The notes under the pieces were generated by a model. It did not search any database. It was not told the origin of the DNA and saw nothing but the letters and a program-made list of their open reading frames with translations. Of a DNA stretch of 64,000 nucleotides, positions 1 to 12,742 are shown in pieces. A program made the position numbers and the translations under genes. Position 1 is the stretch's first letter. The number at the start of each line of letters is the position of its first letter. The stretch is from Glycine soja (Eukaryota > Streptophyta > Magnoliopsida > Fabales > Fabaceae), in the NCBI RefSeq assembly GCF_004193775.1, contig NC_041006.1, forward strand, positions 30,681,102 through 30,745,101, read 5' to 3'.

Positions 1-2240
1 AATATACTTGAATAAACTTCAAGAAAATGGAGCCATATATACTGATAAATTGTTTAAGTTCACAAGTACATGGTAGATTATGAGTAACTCTAAGTGCGTA
101 GTTGCACATTAACTTGTCTTTGTATTTTTTGTACTTCTTTCCCCCTCTCATGCTACTTTCCCACACGTTGAGCCCAATTTCACAATTCATCGTGCTCTTA
201 AAAAACCTAAAAGAATCTAAAAAATCATTCAATAGCAAAATACATGGCTTCATAAAACATAGACATATAAAAGCCATGAAATATATCTTATCAATCATGA
301 ATTAACTAGAAAAGTTAGAATAGTTAGGTTGCAATTGAATTTCAATATTTTTAGCATCCACATTTTCATCATTATCATTCTCGATACCAGTATCATTATC
401 ATTCTCTAATTTTGTAAACTAATTGTATGCATATTTTATTTGGTGTATTTTTTTTATTTTTTTTATTTGGTGCATTTATTATTATTTTTATTTAAATTCT
501 CAAAAAGGCATTCTAAATTAATTATGCATCTTGGATATATTTTGTTTTCAGATTCAACAATATAGACATTTAATCATTTTCTAATTTAAAAATATCTAAA
601 GTAGCTTGACCAAAAACAAAATTTAAATTAAGAAGAATTTAATTTCCGTTACAGTATAATTAATTGAAGAGAAATAAAAATGAAAAGTGATATATAAGAA
701 TAATGAAACATAAAATTAATATAAATAGCTTATAATATGTTCAAATTTTCATTGTTTAAATTTGAATAAATTCAATTTATTATATTTCAAATCATATGAT
801 ATATAATACTTACTTTTTATCATTAATAAATGAATAAAACAATGATTTCATTATTATTCTTTATATTTCAAAATATTTTTAATAAATTTGTTTAAAGATT
901 GGTATATTTATTTGTCATAGATAACTTTGGTAATATAAGATCATCAAGATTAGTATACTTATCAATATGGATATTGTTATTTCTTTATTTCATATTATTA
1001 GTATACTTATCAATTATTCAAATGATGTAATCAAGAAATAATGAAATCTTGAATCGAGAAAAAATAAATAATGAAATCTAAAATTGATATAAATTAAATA
1101 ACTTATAATATTTTCCTTATAAAAAATGGTAATATTTTAAATTTTTATAGTTAAAATAAAATCAACTTAATATATTTCATACTGTATGATATTTTTACTT
1201 ATTTTTATCATTAATTAATATAATTTTAGTAATTATCATTGTTTCTATTTGAAGTATACTTTAATAACTTTATTTCAGCGTTAGTATACTTATTTATTTC
1301 TATATTATCTTTATCCAATTCAAAATCTTCTTTCATACGAAGGCTGATGTCCATGTAAAAGTTTACTTGTGACTCTAATAAATATATATATAAAAAAATT
1401 ATACCTTAGGTCATATTATGCTCATTGTCTTGCACCATTCAATAGGCCAAGAGGAAAGAAACATAGGGAACTACTCAATAGATAAGCTCTTATGATGCAC
1501 AAATAAGAATTTACAATTATTTTCTTCTAATTTCAACTGTGCATGTGTAGGTGTATTTGTAAGTTGTTATTTAATAGAATGAATGTGTTATGTATCCAAT
1601 AACATTATAAAGTTTCTAAAATCATCAGCCGAAAATCTAAAATAAGTTGATTGTAAAATCTCTACGATTTTTTTTTTTTTGGAAAAGCCAATACTAATTA
1701 GATTGTAGTAAAGCACAAGGCATACCCTACATACACCATACACCCTGGTAAAAAGAAAATTGAAAAAAATGTGTTACTGCCTATAGACCAACAACCAAAT
1801 TACAAAATTCCTACCCGACCCAACTCTAGAATACAATCTAAAAACATTATATATTACCGCTCGAACATGTAAAATAAATACCCTATTCATTACGTTTACC
1901 GTAAATCTGTACGCCCCATCACCAACAATAAGTACCAAAACTATCACCAAAGCACCAACATAATGAACATAGCATTCGTTCTAATTTAATACTAATGTAT
2001 TGTTACGAAAATAACGCTTGAGAAATAACCTCAGAATCGAAAGTATAACTTTTTCTTGTCCTTGTGAAATAGAATTCGCTTGCAATCTACCCCCACACCA
2101 ACATTCCTTCTTCAGCTGAACTTGCGCCCCACATAAAGCAAAACAATATGAAAACAAAACCAGAACCGAATAGAAACCAATCGATCTTCCCCTTTAGTTA
2201 AAGGCTGAAGAAGAACGTACCTATCGGCGTGAGGGATAAA
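1..2240. other. AT-rich intergenic spacer
   Basis: No coding region, RNA gene or structured repeat could be supported. The stretch is strongly AT-rich with short A/T homopolymers. The only open frame over 60 codons (102-305) has biased composition and matches nothing I recognise. The right edge is the target duplication of the copia element. Confidence 0.6.
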
Positions 2241-2245
2241 AGAAT

Positions 2246-2562
2246 TGTTGGGTTGTGATTAAAATTCATATGGAAGTTTATTCTGTTATTTTTTTCTGTT
2301 TTGTCCTCTGCCTATATAAGGCAAGGATGCCCTATTTTTTTAGGATAAGCTTTCACTTGTATATTGCATCAGTAATAAATAAAATTTCTCTGTTTTCCCT
2401 CCAGTGGATGTAACCTTGATCAAAGGTGAACCACGTAAATCTGTGTGTTCTTTCTCATCTCTCTCTCCCTTTCAATTTGCTGCAAAATCTGTGTGTATGA
2501 CATTTCTGTTCTGCTGCATCTACTGCTATTGTTCTTGATTGTTCTTCATCACTTCCATAACA
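2246..2562 (+). repeat. 5' LTR of the copia element
   Basis: Starts TGTTGGG and ends AACA. A TATA box (TATATAA, 2313-2319) and the pyrimidine-rich stretch 2445-2470 are shared with the 3' LTR, as expected for a plant LTR promoter and leader. Confidence 0.93.
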
Positions 2563-2565
2563 AAC

Positions 2566-2579
2566 TGATATCAAGAGCT
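2566..2579 (+). promoter_or_regulatory. Primer-binding site of the copia element
   Basis: Three bases after the LTR end lies TGATATCAAGAGC, a slightly altered match to the initiator tRNA-Met complement TGGTATCAGAGC used by most plant copia elements. Position and similarity support it; the mismatches suggest decay or a variant primer. Confidence 0.7.
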
Positions 2580-2693
2580 CAAGTTGCAATCAAGGGAATT
2601 CAAGATTCTCATCTGAATACAAAGATCAAGTTGTGGAAGTCTTGTTTCTAGTTCTTTCATTGCTTCACTGTGATCAAGAACACTTAAGAAATC

Positions 2694-5600
2694 ATGTCAA
2701 ACACAATCAGGATTGAGAAATTCAATGGAAAGAACAGCTTCAATCTGTGGCGCATCAAGATGCGTGCTTTGTTGAAGGAACATCGTGTTTGGGCTCCTGT
2801 TGCTTCTGCATCTGTGAAGAAAGAAGTGGCTTCTGAATCAAAAGAAAAGGCCTCTGTTTCAAAGACTGGAGAACTTGTAGAACAAGAAGAAAAGGCTCAC
2901 TCACTAATCTTGCTTTCCTTGTCTGATGAAGTTTTATATGAAGTTGCAAATGAAGAAACTGCAAGTGACTTATGACTCAAGTTGGAAAAGTTGTATATGA
3001 CTAAGTCAATATGCAACAAGCTCTTCTTGAAGAGGCGTCTATTTGGTTTACACATGAAAGAAGGTACATCTCTTAAAGATCATCTTGATGAATTGAATTC
3101 TATTTTGATGGAATTAAGAGATATAGATGTTAAGATAGAGGGTGAAGATGTTGCCATGATTCTGTTAGCCTCTCTACCATCATCATATGAGAGCTTTGTC
3201 AATTCTCTTAGTGTTGGTAAGGAATGTGTCACTGTGGAGGAGGTGAAATCCAACTTATACTCAAGGGAACTTCGATCTAAAGCATCTGGAAATTCTGAAG
3301 AACCAAATGGATCTGGTCTGGTGGTCTCTAACTCCATCAAGAACATCAAGAAAAAGGTGTTTAAAGGAAAGAAGAAGACTCATGTCAATCCAAAGGGCAT
3401 CTGTAAATACTGCAAGGAGCCAGGTCACTGGAAGAAAGATTGTCCCAAGAAAAAGGGCAAACCATATGTTGCTGTTGCCAAGGAAGGTTCCACATCTGAA
3501 AATGAGCTTGTTCTCTCAGTTGTTGATCATCACCAACATTCTGAAAATCAGTGGATATTAGACTCTGGCTATTCCTTTCATATGTGTCCTAACAAAACCT
3601 GGTTTGACATCTATGAAGAGAATTCGGGTGGAAATGTCTTCATGGGAAATGATGTCTCATGCAAGACAATTGGAATTGGCACAATAAAAATCAAGATGCA
3701 TGATGGAATTATCCGAACACTCACTGAAGTTAGGCATGTTCCAGAGCTAAAGAAGAATCTAATCTCCATAGGTATTATGGATGGAAAGGGGTTCAAATGC
3801 AGCACTGAAAATGGGGTCATGAAAATTCAGAAAGGCTCTACAATGGTGATGAAGGGTATAAAGAGGGGTAATCTCTATATACTTCAAGGTACAACATGTG
3901 TTGAGGATGGTCTAGTAGTTGTTGCATCAAGATCTAATAAGAGCATACCTGACTTAACTCAATTGTGGCACATGAGGCTAGGTCATATGAGTGAAAAAGG
4001 TATGATGATACTTCAAAAACAACAGCTGTTCGGAAATCAAAAACTGGATGAACTTAAATTCTGCGAACATTGTGTTTTCGGCAAGCAACATAGGATCAAA
4101 TTTCCTAAAGCAATTGACACCACCAAAGGAACTCTTGATTACATTCATGCTGACTTCTGGGGGCCTGCAAGAGTACCTTCACTAGGTGGTGGAAGGTATT
4201 TTCTGTCCATAATTGATGACTACTCAAGGATGACATGGATCTACATCATGAGTCATAAGAGTCAAGCTTTCAAATGCTTCAAAGAATGGAAAGCACTAAT
4301 TGAAAAACAAACTGAAAGGAAAGTTAAAAGACTCAGAACTGATAATGGCTTGGAGTTTTGCTCAACAAAATTTAACAAATTCTGCAGAGAAGAAGGAATT
4401 GCTAGACAATTTACTGTTAGGAACACTCCTCAGCAAAATGGAGTTGCTGAACGAATGAACAGAACACTCCTGGAAAGAACAAGATGCCTGTTATCCAATG
4501 CTAGTCTCAACAAAAGTTTTTGGGGAGAAGCTATCAATACAACTTGTTTTCTGATCAATAGAACACCCTCTACTGCTATAGGACTTAAAACTCCTATTGA
4601 AATCTGAAATGGAAAAACAACAAACTACTCAAACCTAAGAGTATTTGGTTGCAATGCTTATTATCATGTCAAAGAAGGAAAGCTGGTACCTAGATCAAGA
4701 AAGGGTTTGTCCATGGGTTATGGTGATGGGGTGAAAGGCTATAGGATATGGTCACCCTCAGAAAAGAAAGTTCTTCTCAACAGAGATGTAATTTTTGATG
4801 AATCACATTTGTTTCATCCCAAGCTTAAGGTTCCAATTGCTGGAACACAGAGCTACCACTCTCCTCAAGAAAAGGATGTAGAATCTATAACCAATGACTC
4901 AGAAAAAAGAGGTCATTTTGAAACATCTCTTGTGGTTCTTCAAGAAGGTGAGAAATCAGAAGATTCCAGTGCAAATGAGTCTCATTTGGCTGCTGAACCT
5001 GATCCTTCACAGCTCAATTCTGGAATCAATCAAAGACCAAAAAGGGTCACTAAACCTCCTGAAAGATATGGTTTTGAATACATGGATGCCTATGCATTAC
5101 ATGTAGCTGAAGAAATAGATTCAAATGAATCAGCCACTTACCAAGAAGCTATCAATCATCCCGAAGCTGAAAATTGGTTGTTAGCTATGAAAGAGAAAAT
5201 TGAATCTTTATATAAGAATCAGACCTGGAAACTTGTTGAACTACCTAAAGGAAGACATGTGGTAGATTGCAAGTGGATATTCAAGAGGAAACTTGGTCTT
5301 TCAGAAAAGGAAGGGATAAGATACAAGGCTAGGTTAGTTACCAAGGGATTTAGCCAGAAATAAGGAATAGATTTCAATGAAATTTTTTCACCCGTGGTTA
5401 GACATACATCCATCAAGGTTCTTCTTGCTATTGTGGCAAGCCAAGATTTGGAACTTGAACAGCTTGATGTCAAGGCTGTTTTTCTCTATGGAGATTGGAA
5501 GAAAATATTCTAATGAAACAACTTGAAGGATTTGAAGTTCAAGGAAAAGAAAGGTATGTTTGTCAACTGCAGAGGTCCTTGTATGGATTGAAACAATCTC

Positions 5601-6679
5601 CAAGGCAATGGTACATGAGGTTTGACAACTTTATCACCAGCCAAGGATTCAAAAGAAGTCTCTATGATTGTTGTGTTTATCACAACAAGGTGGAGGATGG
5701 ATCAATGATCTATCTTCTACTCTATGTAGATGACATGCTTATTGCAGCAAAAAGCATGTGTGATATACAAAATCTGAAGATCCTCCTGAGTGGTGAATTT
5801 GATATGAAGGATCTAGGGGCTGCAAAGAAAATCTTAGGAATGGAGATCTATAGGGATAGAACTTAGAAAAGGCTATTTTTGTATCAAAAGGATTACATTC
5901 AGAAGATACTTGTGAGGTTTGGAATGACTGACTCTAAACCTATCAGCACTCTCCTTTCAGAAAAAGAGAAGTTGTCTACTATGATAAAGGTTCAAGATCA
6001 AGTTGATCAGGACTATATGTCAAAGGTTCCATACTCAAGTGTTGTTGGCAGTCTCATGTATGCCATGGTCTGCACTAGACCTGACCTTGCTTATGCTGTT
6101 AGCATGGTCAGTAGGTTCTTAAACCAACCTCAGAAGGAACATTGGAAGACTGTGAAGAGAATTTTCAGATATCTTAAAGGGACTGCAGATATAGGTTTGA
6201 TCTATGAATCTCACTCAGATTGCTGCCTCACTGGCTATTCTGATGCAGATTTTGCTACTGATCTTGTCAAAAGAAGGTCCCTAACAGGGTATGCTTACAC
6301 CCTTGGTGGCTGCTTGGTGAGTTGGAAGGCAACACTTCAACCTTCTGTTGCTCTCTCAACTATTGAGGCTAAATATATGGCTCTTATTGAAGCTGCAAAG
6401 GAAGGAATTTGGCTGAGAGGTCTGATAAATGATCTTGAAATTAATCAAGAATATGCTAACATCTACTATGACAGCCTTAGTGCTATATGCTTGGCCAAGG
6501 ATTAGGTTCATCATGATAGAACCAAGCATATAGATGTTAGATATCACTTCATTCGGTCAGAAAGAAGAATCAAAGTTCATAAGATTATCACTCTGCACAA
6601 TCCTGCTAATATGTTTACAAAGCCAGTTCCAAAGAGCAAGTTTGATCACTGCTTAAGCTTGCTCAATGTAGATTGTTAG
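2694..6679 (+). pseudogene. Copia gag-pol polyprotein, broken by stops and one frameshift
   Basis: Reading begins with the MSNTIRIEKFNG gag start. The order is: UBN2-type gag; a CCHC zinc knuckle at 3402-3443 (CKYCKEPGHWKKDC); protease motif DSG at about 3563; GAG-pre-integrase His/Cys region (about 3965-4090); integrase with its three acidic residues in HADFWGP (about 4147), RTDNG (about 4334) and NGVAERMNRT (about 4447); reverse transcriptase with YVDDM near 5725; and RNase H (6230-6420), ending with LLNVDC at 6679. In-frame stops are TGA 2973-2975, TGA 4605-4607, TAA 5361-5363, TAG 5864-5866 and TAG 6503-6505. A one-base loss near 5485-5492 shifts the frame. The protease site has Tyr after DSG where Cys or Ala is usual. 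All domains are present, so decay has been by point mutation. Confidence 0.93.
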
Positions 6680-6748
6680 GGTTAAGATCATGTGTGTTCA
6701 GAGGGTGCAGTTTGTGTCTTATATGGATGTTAGTTCAAGGTGGTGAAT

Positions 6749-7065
6749 CGTTGGGCTGTGACTAAAATCCATATGAAAGTTTATTTTGTTAATTTTTTCT
6801 GTTTTGTCCTCTACCTATATAAGGTAAGGATGTCCTGTTTTTTTAGGATAAGCTTCCACTTGTATACTGCATCAGTAATAAAGAAAAGCTCTATGTTTTC
6901 CCTCCCGTGGATGTAGCCTTGATCAAAGGTGAACCACGTAAATCTGTGTGTTCTTTCTCATCTCTCTCTCCTTTTCAATTTGCTGCAAAATCTGTGTGTA
7001 TGGCATTTCTGTTCTGTTGCATCTACTGTTGTTGTTCTTGATTGTTCTTCATCACTTCCATAACA
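6749..7065 (+). repeat. 3' LTR of the copia element
   Basis: Same length as the 5' LTR. The terminal TG has become CG (6749-6750). TATA box at 6816-6822. The target duplication AGAAT follows immediately at 7066-7070. Confidence 0.93.
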
Positions 7066-7070
7066 AGAAT

Positions 7071-7957
7071 GATATTATAACACACCAGGTAAGAGGAAAG
7101 AAGAAGAAACAAAATAGGATTATAAAATAGATGCAAATGATTATAATGAAAAAAAAGTGTTTTACCTATGATGAGGATGAAGGCAACTTAGATTGAGTTT
7201 AGGAAAAAGGAGAGGATGTGGTGGTTTCCATATTTACCTAGCAAAAAAAAAAAAGAATAGTTCAAAACGAAGTTGAACAAAGGATAGAAAGAATATGAGA
7301 ATTCGAAAAGAGGAAGATGCCTTATAGAGAGTCAGAGGAGGAAAGGGGTTGTGTGTCTCCAAATGCAATCAATGTCTCCTTTTATAAATCACGAAAGTGA
7401 AAAGTGGTTAGAAATGAGCCAAGGATTTTCCTCCAAAGTCAAAAAGTATGTCCACATATAATGAATCCCAAATGTTTCTAGAGCACGTTTATAGTTTATA
7501 CAATTATGTGCCTAGGAAAGACCAACTACTCGTCGATTTAAAATGAAAAAAAAAAATTGAACCGTTTACTAGCCCAACAACGGAATTAATAAATCTACCT
7601 GAAAAGACAATTAACCAACTTAACGGAATTATACAATTAATAGGATTTACAGTAAATGGCCTCCAACAAGGCACATGTAAAGTGATTGATCATTGGTGTT
7701 TCATTTAAATTTGTCACCTATTCTCCAAAAGGAAAAATGTGTTTTTATACCATATAAAGCTATTTTAGTTAAATTAACTTATAAACTATTCAAACTAATT
7801 TATAAGTTAATCAAATGACTTAATTGCACACAAAAATTTTATTATATTTTTTAGTTATCTATGTGACACATGGTTTAGAGTCATGATTATCTATTAGAAT
7901 TTAATAGGTAAAACAGAATATAATTAAACCTTTCTTGGTGTTATCCTCTTCGTAGTG
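7071..7957. other. Spacer between the copia and PIF/Harbinger elements
   Basis: About 0.9 kb of purine-rich then AT-rich sequence with no open frame of note and no recognisable repeat. Confidence 0.5.
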
Positions 7958-7960
7958 TTA

Positions 7961-7978
7961 CTATGTGTTTGGATGGGG
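7961..7978 (+). repeat. Left terminal inverted repeat of the PIF/Harbinger element
   Basis: Begins right after TTA (7958-7960). It matches the complement of 16147-16164 over the GTGTTTGGATG core. Confidence 0.85.
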
Positions 7979-8154
7979 AAATTAAACTAGGTAAAGTATT
8001 TCAACAGGGATATTAAAATGTTTTTCTATAATGAAATCTGTTTGGATAAGATATTTTAAAAGTAATTAAAATGTTATCATTTTTCTAAAGCATTTTAATA
8101 TACTAACTTGACAGAATTTCAAATTCTCACCAAAAATAAAGGAATTAAAATTTC

Positions 8155-8325
8155 TCACTCTTTAGAAAACAGGACACTCTCACGCACACTAGCTCTCTCT
8201 CCTTCTCAGCACACTAGCTCTCTCTCTCTCCCTCTCAGCACACGTACACTCTCCGTAGTTATCTGTCTCTCCCTCTCAACACACCTTGGCGTCACCAGCT
8301 ACCACCTCCATCGACAAGTAAGTTT
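8155..8325 (+). promoter_or_regulatory. CT-rich leader-like segment with a splice-donor-like end
   Basis: Contains repeated CACACTAGCTCTCTCTC units, then a less repetitive stretch ending in a donor-like AAGTAAGTTT near 8317. It resembles the pyrimidine-rich 5' untranslated exon of a plant gene followed by its first intron. It lies inside the PIF/Harbinger element, so it may be the element's own leader or another captured gene start. No coding sequence follows that I can join to it. Confidence 0.35.
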
Positions 8326-8329
8326 TGCT

Positions 8330-10379
8330 TTCTATTCATCACAATCTTTTCTTCCTCTCACTGATAGGTTTCTTTCTCGCTCACTCATCTCTGTTTTTTT
8401 CTTTTCACAAGTTTATGTTTGTTTGATTTTGATTTCATTTTTGTAGCTACAAGGATTGCTTGATTTTATTGATTTATGTTTCATTTTCTATTTCATTTAT
8501 TTTGTTTCAATGATTTTGATATGTTGGCGGGTATGGAATTGGATGGGTTTGGAGTTGAGATAGGTTGTGAGCACCATATGTTTGTGAATATGCATCAAAG
8601 AGAAATAGAGAAACAAATATGTTTGAATTTCTCGAACTGCATGATTGCTTGAGAATATGAATGAGTTGTTCGATTAATGTCCTTCGTTCTCTCACACTTA
8701 AACTGATTGTGATAATTAATTGTCAATGTAATTGGGATTATTTGTCTCCCTTTTGTTTCATTAGGAATTTGTTTGGAAAACTTGTAACGGAGTATTTGAG
8801 ATAATAAAGTATTTGGAGTTTCATTTGATTGCTAGATTCCTGTATTTTTAGTATGTTCTCAAAGTGTTGTATTGGTACCTGCTGGCTTGGAGCTTGTTGA
8901 GACGTCTAGTAGTAATAATACAATTGTCATAAAGAATTTGTGACTTGTGAAACAGTTTCAATAACCAGCTATAAAATACTATATATTTTGGCTTGTGAAT
9001 TGTAAAGCCTTGTTCTATGCCGTGCTTTTACTTGGATATGTATGATTTGGTTGAAAGTTGCTACAAATTTTCCTCCATTCTTTAAAAACTCCTCTTTCCT
9101 ATAACCAGAAATTAAAGACTGACAAAGGTTTGTTTGGGTTTATTTTTATTTGCTTATGTGTACTGAGTGGGATATAACAAATTCATGCACATTTCTATTA
9201 TAACCCAAGTTTGCCAAAAGCTTTTCTTGTTAATGGGTTCCTAATAACTAGAATATGCCTAAGTTTTTATTCTTTTGAAGGTAGAAAGTAAACTTACGCT
9301 TGATTGAACCAAAGACACAAAAATAATATATGGGATTCAAAGATGTTCATGGTAGCCAAATTGGTAGTGTTTAATGAGTAGCAGACAGCCAACTTTTCCA
9401 GAGAAAGACTTTAGGAGTAGCATGACCTGAGTGATTGAGGAGGAGATTAAGAACCATATTTTGGTACCCTAGCAGTTGTAGCCTGTAACTCAAACCAGAA
9501 AAAGTAGTGTTTTAAGCTGTTAATTTAAATAAAAGTATTTTTTTAATGCAGTATGAAAAAGATGAAGATCAAATGAAGAATTGTTGGGTGTCATCTTTTC
9601 AGATGTTAACATACAATTAGTAGCATCCAGTATGAAAATTCCTAGAATCCATCAAAGCAGTAAATAATTCTGCTAATAGAGAAAACAAAAAGTGGAAACA
9701 TGAAGAAGATGATTTGACTGTTATACATTATCACCCTCTCATTTTACCATTCTGCCCTCACCTACCATCTAGGTAGAGAGTACACAAACATAATACATAG
9801 GGAGATGGATATATATAGTACATGTATCACACAGAATAAGGTCATAGAATAGCATTTGTGCAGCCTTGGCTAGCTAGCTAGTGTTACCTGGACCATCCAA
9901 GGATTGTAGGATCAAAGAATTGAGTATGTGCTTGAGAGAGGGGATTCTTTGCAGAACAGAAAAGGGTGTGTTTTTTTTTATGCATGAAAATGTCATTGTC
10001 ACCTGCAGGTGGTAGTTGTGCTGGTCCTGCCCAAAGGAAAACAAAACAATTACAAAACAAAAGGCCCAGGCACAAAAGCAATATGTGTTTGGCATATGCC
10101 CTCACATATCCTTATGGTATAGTACGTTTACTAATTGTATTGTTACTTTGTTAGTTCACATAATCACTAAGCTAAAAGTCAAGGGCATCACATAAATCAT
10201 GATATTAAAACTGAATAAGTCCCAACCTGTACTTCAATTGAGAGTTGAGAGAAGGCATGTGAAGTAGAGTTTAGAGGATGCATATCAAGCAGAGATGAGA
10301 AGAGGCATATCAAGATAGAAAGGGGTGTTGTTGAGATATTCAGACCATTTAATGTCTTATTGTTCTGCCTTGGTGGCAG
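8330..10379. other. Non-coding interior of the PIF/Harbinger element
   Basis: AT-rich, intron-like sequence with no supportable gene. 9880-10105 has overlapping minus-strand open frames just downstream of the MYB piece. They could be 3' untranslated or tail sequence of that fragment, but I recognise no protein. Confidence 0.4.
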
Positions 10380-10893
10380 ATTCTGCTTACTGCAACCCCT
10401 ATGTTATTGTGTTGTTGCTTTGTAATTGGATGTTGCAGCTACTGCTCCCATTGTTTTTGCTTGCATTGTTGTTGTTGTTGTTGTTACTGATGGTACCTGC
10501 TTCCTAGTTCTGAACATCATCAGAGGATATTGAAGAAGGGTTGTTGTTGTTGTTGTTGTTAGAGTGAAGACTAACAGTGGGTTTTACATGTGTTGGAAAC
10601 ATAGAATGGAACATGGTGAAATTCAGCTCTGACATCATTTGAGAAGAAGTGGAACTTGGTATGAAGCAAAGTGGAGTGTTGTTGGGAGTAATAGTGAGTC
10701 CCATGTTTGGTCCATAGTTGAGGTGCTGGAAAGGAAAATATCCCATTCCCATCATATCAAAACTAGTGATGGAGTTGTTAAACCTGTCAAGGGTGTTGTT
10801 GTTGTTGCCACTGCTGATCTTGGAGGTGGAAGAAACTTTAAGGGGATATCTATCCATAAGCATAGAAGTAGTCGCAGTAGTAGCCATAGGCAT
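10380..10893 (-). pseudogene. C-terminal part of a MYB61/MYB86-like R2R3-MYB gene (fragment)
   Basis: The minus strand reads through Asn/Ser-rich sequence with blocks such as GYFPFQHLNYGPNMG and LCFIPSSTSSQMM. A stop at 10504-10506 is followed in frame by more Asn-rich sequence ending in CNIQLQSNN. From memory this resembles the variable tail encoded by exon 3 of R2R3-MYB factors in the MYB50/61/86 group; I could not check it. The presence of a MYB exon 2 from the same group at 12248-12372 on the same strand supports the reading. The DNA-recognition half of R3, which should begin exon 3, is absent, so the piece cannot act alone. The alternative is the tail of the neighbouring NAC gene, but the frame differs. 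Confidence 0.5.
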
Positions 10894-10919
10894 AGAAGTT
10901 AGTTGTAGTGTATATATAC

Positions 10920-12083
10920 CTCATCAAAGGTTTTCTTGAAAGGGATGAAGCTAAAGTGATCAAGTTTTAGTTGTTGAATATCCAAAGGATCATGAGTAGT
11001 GAAACTTGTCATTGGAGGGACACCAACAACAACAGACATCTCATATCTGTGAGTAACAATTTCCTTAGAAGAACAACTTCGACTTCCACTGTCCCTTCTA
11101 CCAGTACTATTGTTGTTAGGTTCTCCACTTCCTTCACCAGTTATTGCACTTTTATTTGACCAGTTGCACTGCCTTGGTTGTGTCTGGTAGAATATCTTTG
11201 ACACCACTACCTCTCCTTTCTCTTCCTCGTGCTGCCCCAAATGGTATTGGTGCATCACCCAGTTGGTTTTCTCGAGCTTTCTGTTCTTTCCAAAGTTGGT
11301 GTAGAGGACTAGAATTTTCTTGCAACCCTTTTGTTTTCCGTTCACCATCACTGGCTTGTGCCACAGGGTTTCTCCACCTTGCAAGTCACATTCGTTTTGA
11401 ATCTTTCTCCTCTTTCTTGTCCCAGTTGTGTAAGCTTTTGAAGGTCTATGGAAAAAGTGCTTGCTCAACCCATCTCTTGTTACTCCTGTTAATTAGATGC
11501 ATATATCAACCACACACCCAAAATCAAACTTAGGTCGACTTTGGTGAACTGAAAAATAAAACCCTTTTTCATATTATATTAAGCAAGTGGAATTATAAGA
11601 TTAATTTAATGATAAAAAAGAAAGAAAAAAGAAAAGATGGTGGATTTAATTTTTACCGCTAACAAAAAATTAATAATTAATAAATAATATTAATTAATAA
11701 AAAAATAAGTTTCTTGAAAATACCAATTAAAAGAAAGAGGGACCTAACTGGGACTTAACAAATAGTATGGAACTTTGAATAAGATAGTTAGAAAACAACA
11801 CTAATTAACACTGCATGTTAGAGAATAATGAGAGTTAGAAATTAATGGGAGGTGAATTAAATTTATTTTTTTCTAGTATATTTTCACGCTGTGTATATCT
11901 CACACCTAGAAGCTTCTCTGGATGGGTATAACAAATTCCATCTTCTCCTTCAATAGCGGGAATGAACTCATCTATCAATGGGTGTGATTTCATGTTCTTT
12001 GCCTCCATTTTGGCTTCAAGATGTTCTGTTAGCTCTTGGTCTATGGGATCAAACTTCACTCATGCGGGCAAGCCTAGCTAGTC
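10920..12083 (-). pseudogene. NAC073/SND2-like NAC transcription factor fragment (two exons)
   Basis: The first exon piece runs 12083 to 11906, with acceptor TGTAG and donor AG|GTGTGAG. It encodes NAC subdomains A-B, including [16 protein letters not shown] and [20 protein letters not shown]. The next exon runs from 11485 (acceptor AACAG) to about 10920. It encodes [32 protein letters not shown] and [13 protein letters not shown], then FYQTQPRQC: subdomains C-E of the secondary-wall NAC group (SND2/NAC073, NAC075). Family members regulate cell-wall genes in the nucleus. This copy has TAG and TGA stops in the first exon piece (just after 12083 and before the KFDP segment), lacks about five residues after WHK and has lost one residue in the acidic stretch. 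It begins at a splice acceptor and has no first exon, as expected for a captured genomic segment. Confidence 0.85.
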
Positions 12084-12247
12084 CTACAGTCTCCATTGAA
12101 ATATCAAGTGAAAAACCAAAATTAAAGCTAAAGACAGAGAGATAAGAGGAACAAGAAGAATAATACAATGGAAAAAGAAAATAATGATGGAAAATATTAA
12201 CTATTTCTATGCCTATGGAAAATATTAACTAACAAAATATACTAGTA

Positions 12248-12372
12248 CTTGTTGCCAAGGACTGCATGAAGTTCAACAATGGAGTTCTCTTCTTGCTGTG
12301 AGAATGCTCCTCTCTTCAAATCAGGCCTGAGATAATTTATCCACCTTAATCTGCAGCTCTTGCCACACCTTT
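12248..12372 (-). pseudogene. R2R3-MYB exon 2 fragment
   Basis: Reading the minus strand gives [21 protein letters not shown] followed by [20 protein letters not shown]. This is the end of MYB repeat R2 and the start of R3, in the form used by the MYB61/86 group. It stops at a donor-like GTACTAG exactly where intron 2 interrupts R2R3-MYB genes, so it is one exon with its boundary kept. The rest of R3 is not adjacent: NAC exons come next on this strand. Exon 1 was not found upstream. Confidence 0.85.
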
Positions 12373-12742
12373 AAAAATTACGAGAATTCAACACCCAAAC
12401 CTGGTATAATCATCAAATTAGAAGATAGTATGTTTTCAAAATATATATCATAATCAATAAAAAAGGTGTGATAGGATAATAATGTACAAATAATTCATTG
12501 GCCAAAAAAACTGCAACATTTTCTGCAATGTTGTCCAACATCTTTGTCTACTATTATTTTATTGATCCTAATATACGAAACTTTGTTAGTTTTTTTTTTC
12601 TAGTTGATCATCTTTGCCTATACTCTAAATTGCACTAGTATCATTGTTTTACATCTTTTACCTAGATATTTGTTTTAAATCTCAAAATAGTATATGCACA
12701 TATTATCTTATATCATTATCATGCAGTTCAGATTGAGAAGAA

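Larger units (their letters stand above)
2246..7065 (+). mobile_element. Complete Ty1/copia LTR retrotransposon, coding region decayed
   Basis: Two direct LTRs of exactly 317 bp (2246-2562 and 6749-7065) bound an internal region in the order gag, protease, integrase, reverse transcriptase, RNase H, which is the Ty1/copia order. The 5-bp repeats AGAAT at 2241-2245 and 7066-7070 are a perfect target-site duplication, so both ends are certain. A tRNA-Met-like primer site follows the 5' LTR, and a purine-rich tract lies just before the 3' LTR (about 6735-6747). By eye the LTRs differ at about 24 of 317 positions, mostly transitions, so this is not a recent insertion. The reading frame is broken several times, so it cannot move without help. 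Confidence 0.95.

Noticed and set aside
10639..10939. Plus-strand open frames over the MYB/NAC region
   Set aside because: They are antisense shadows of Asn-rich and Ser-rich minus-strand coding sequence.
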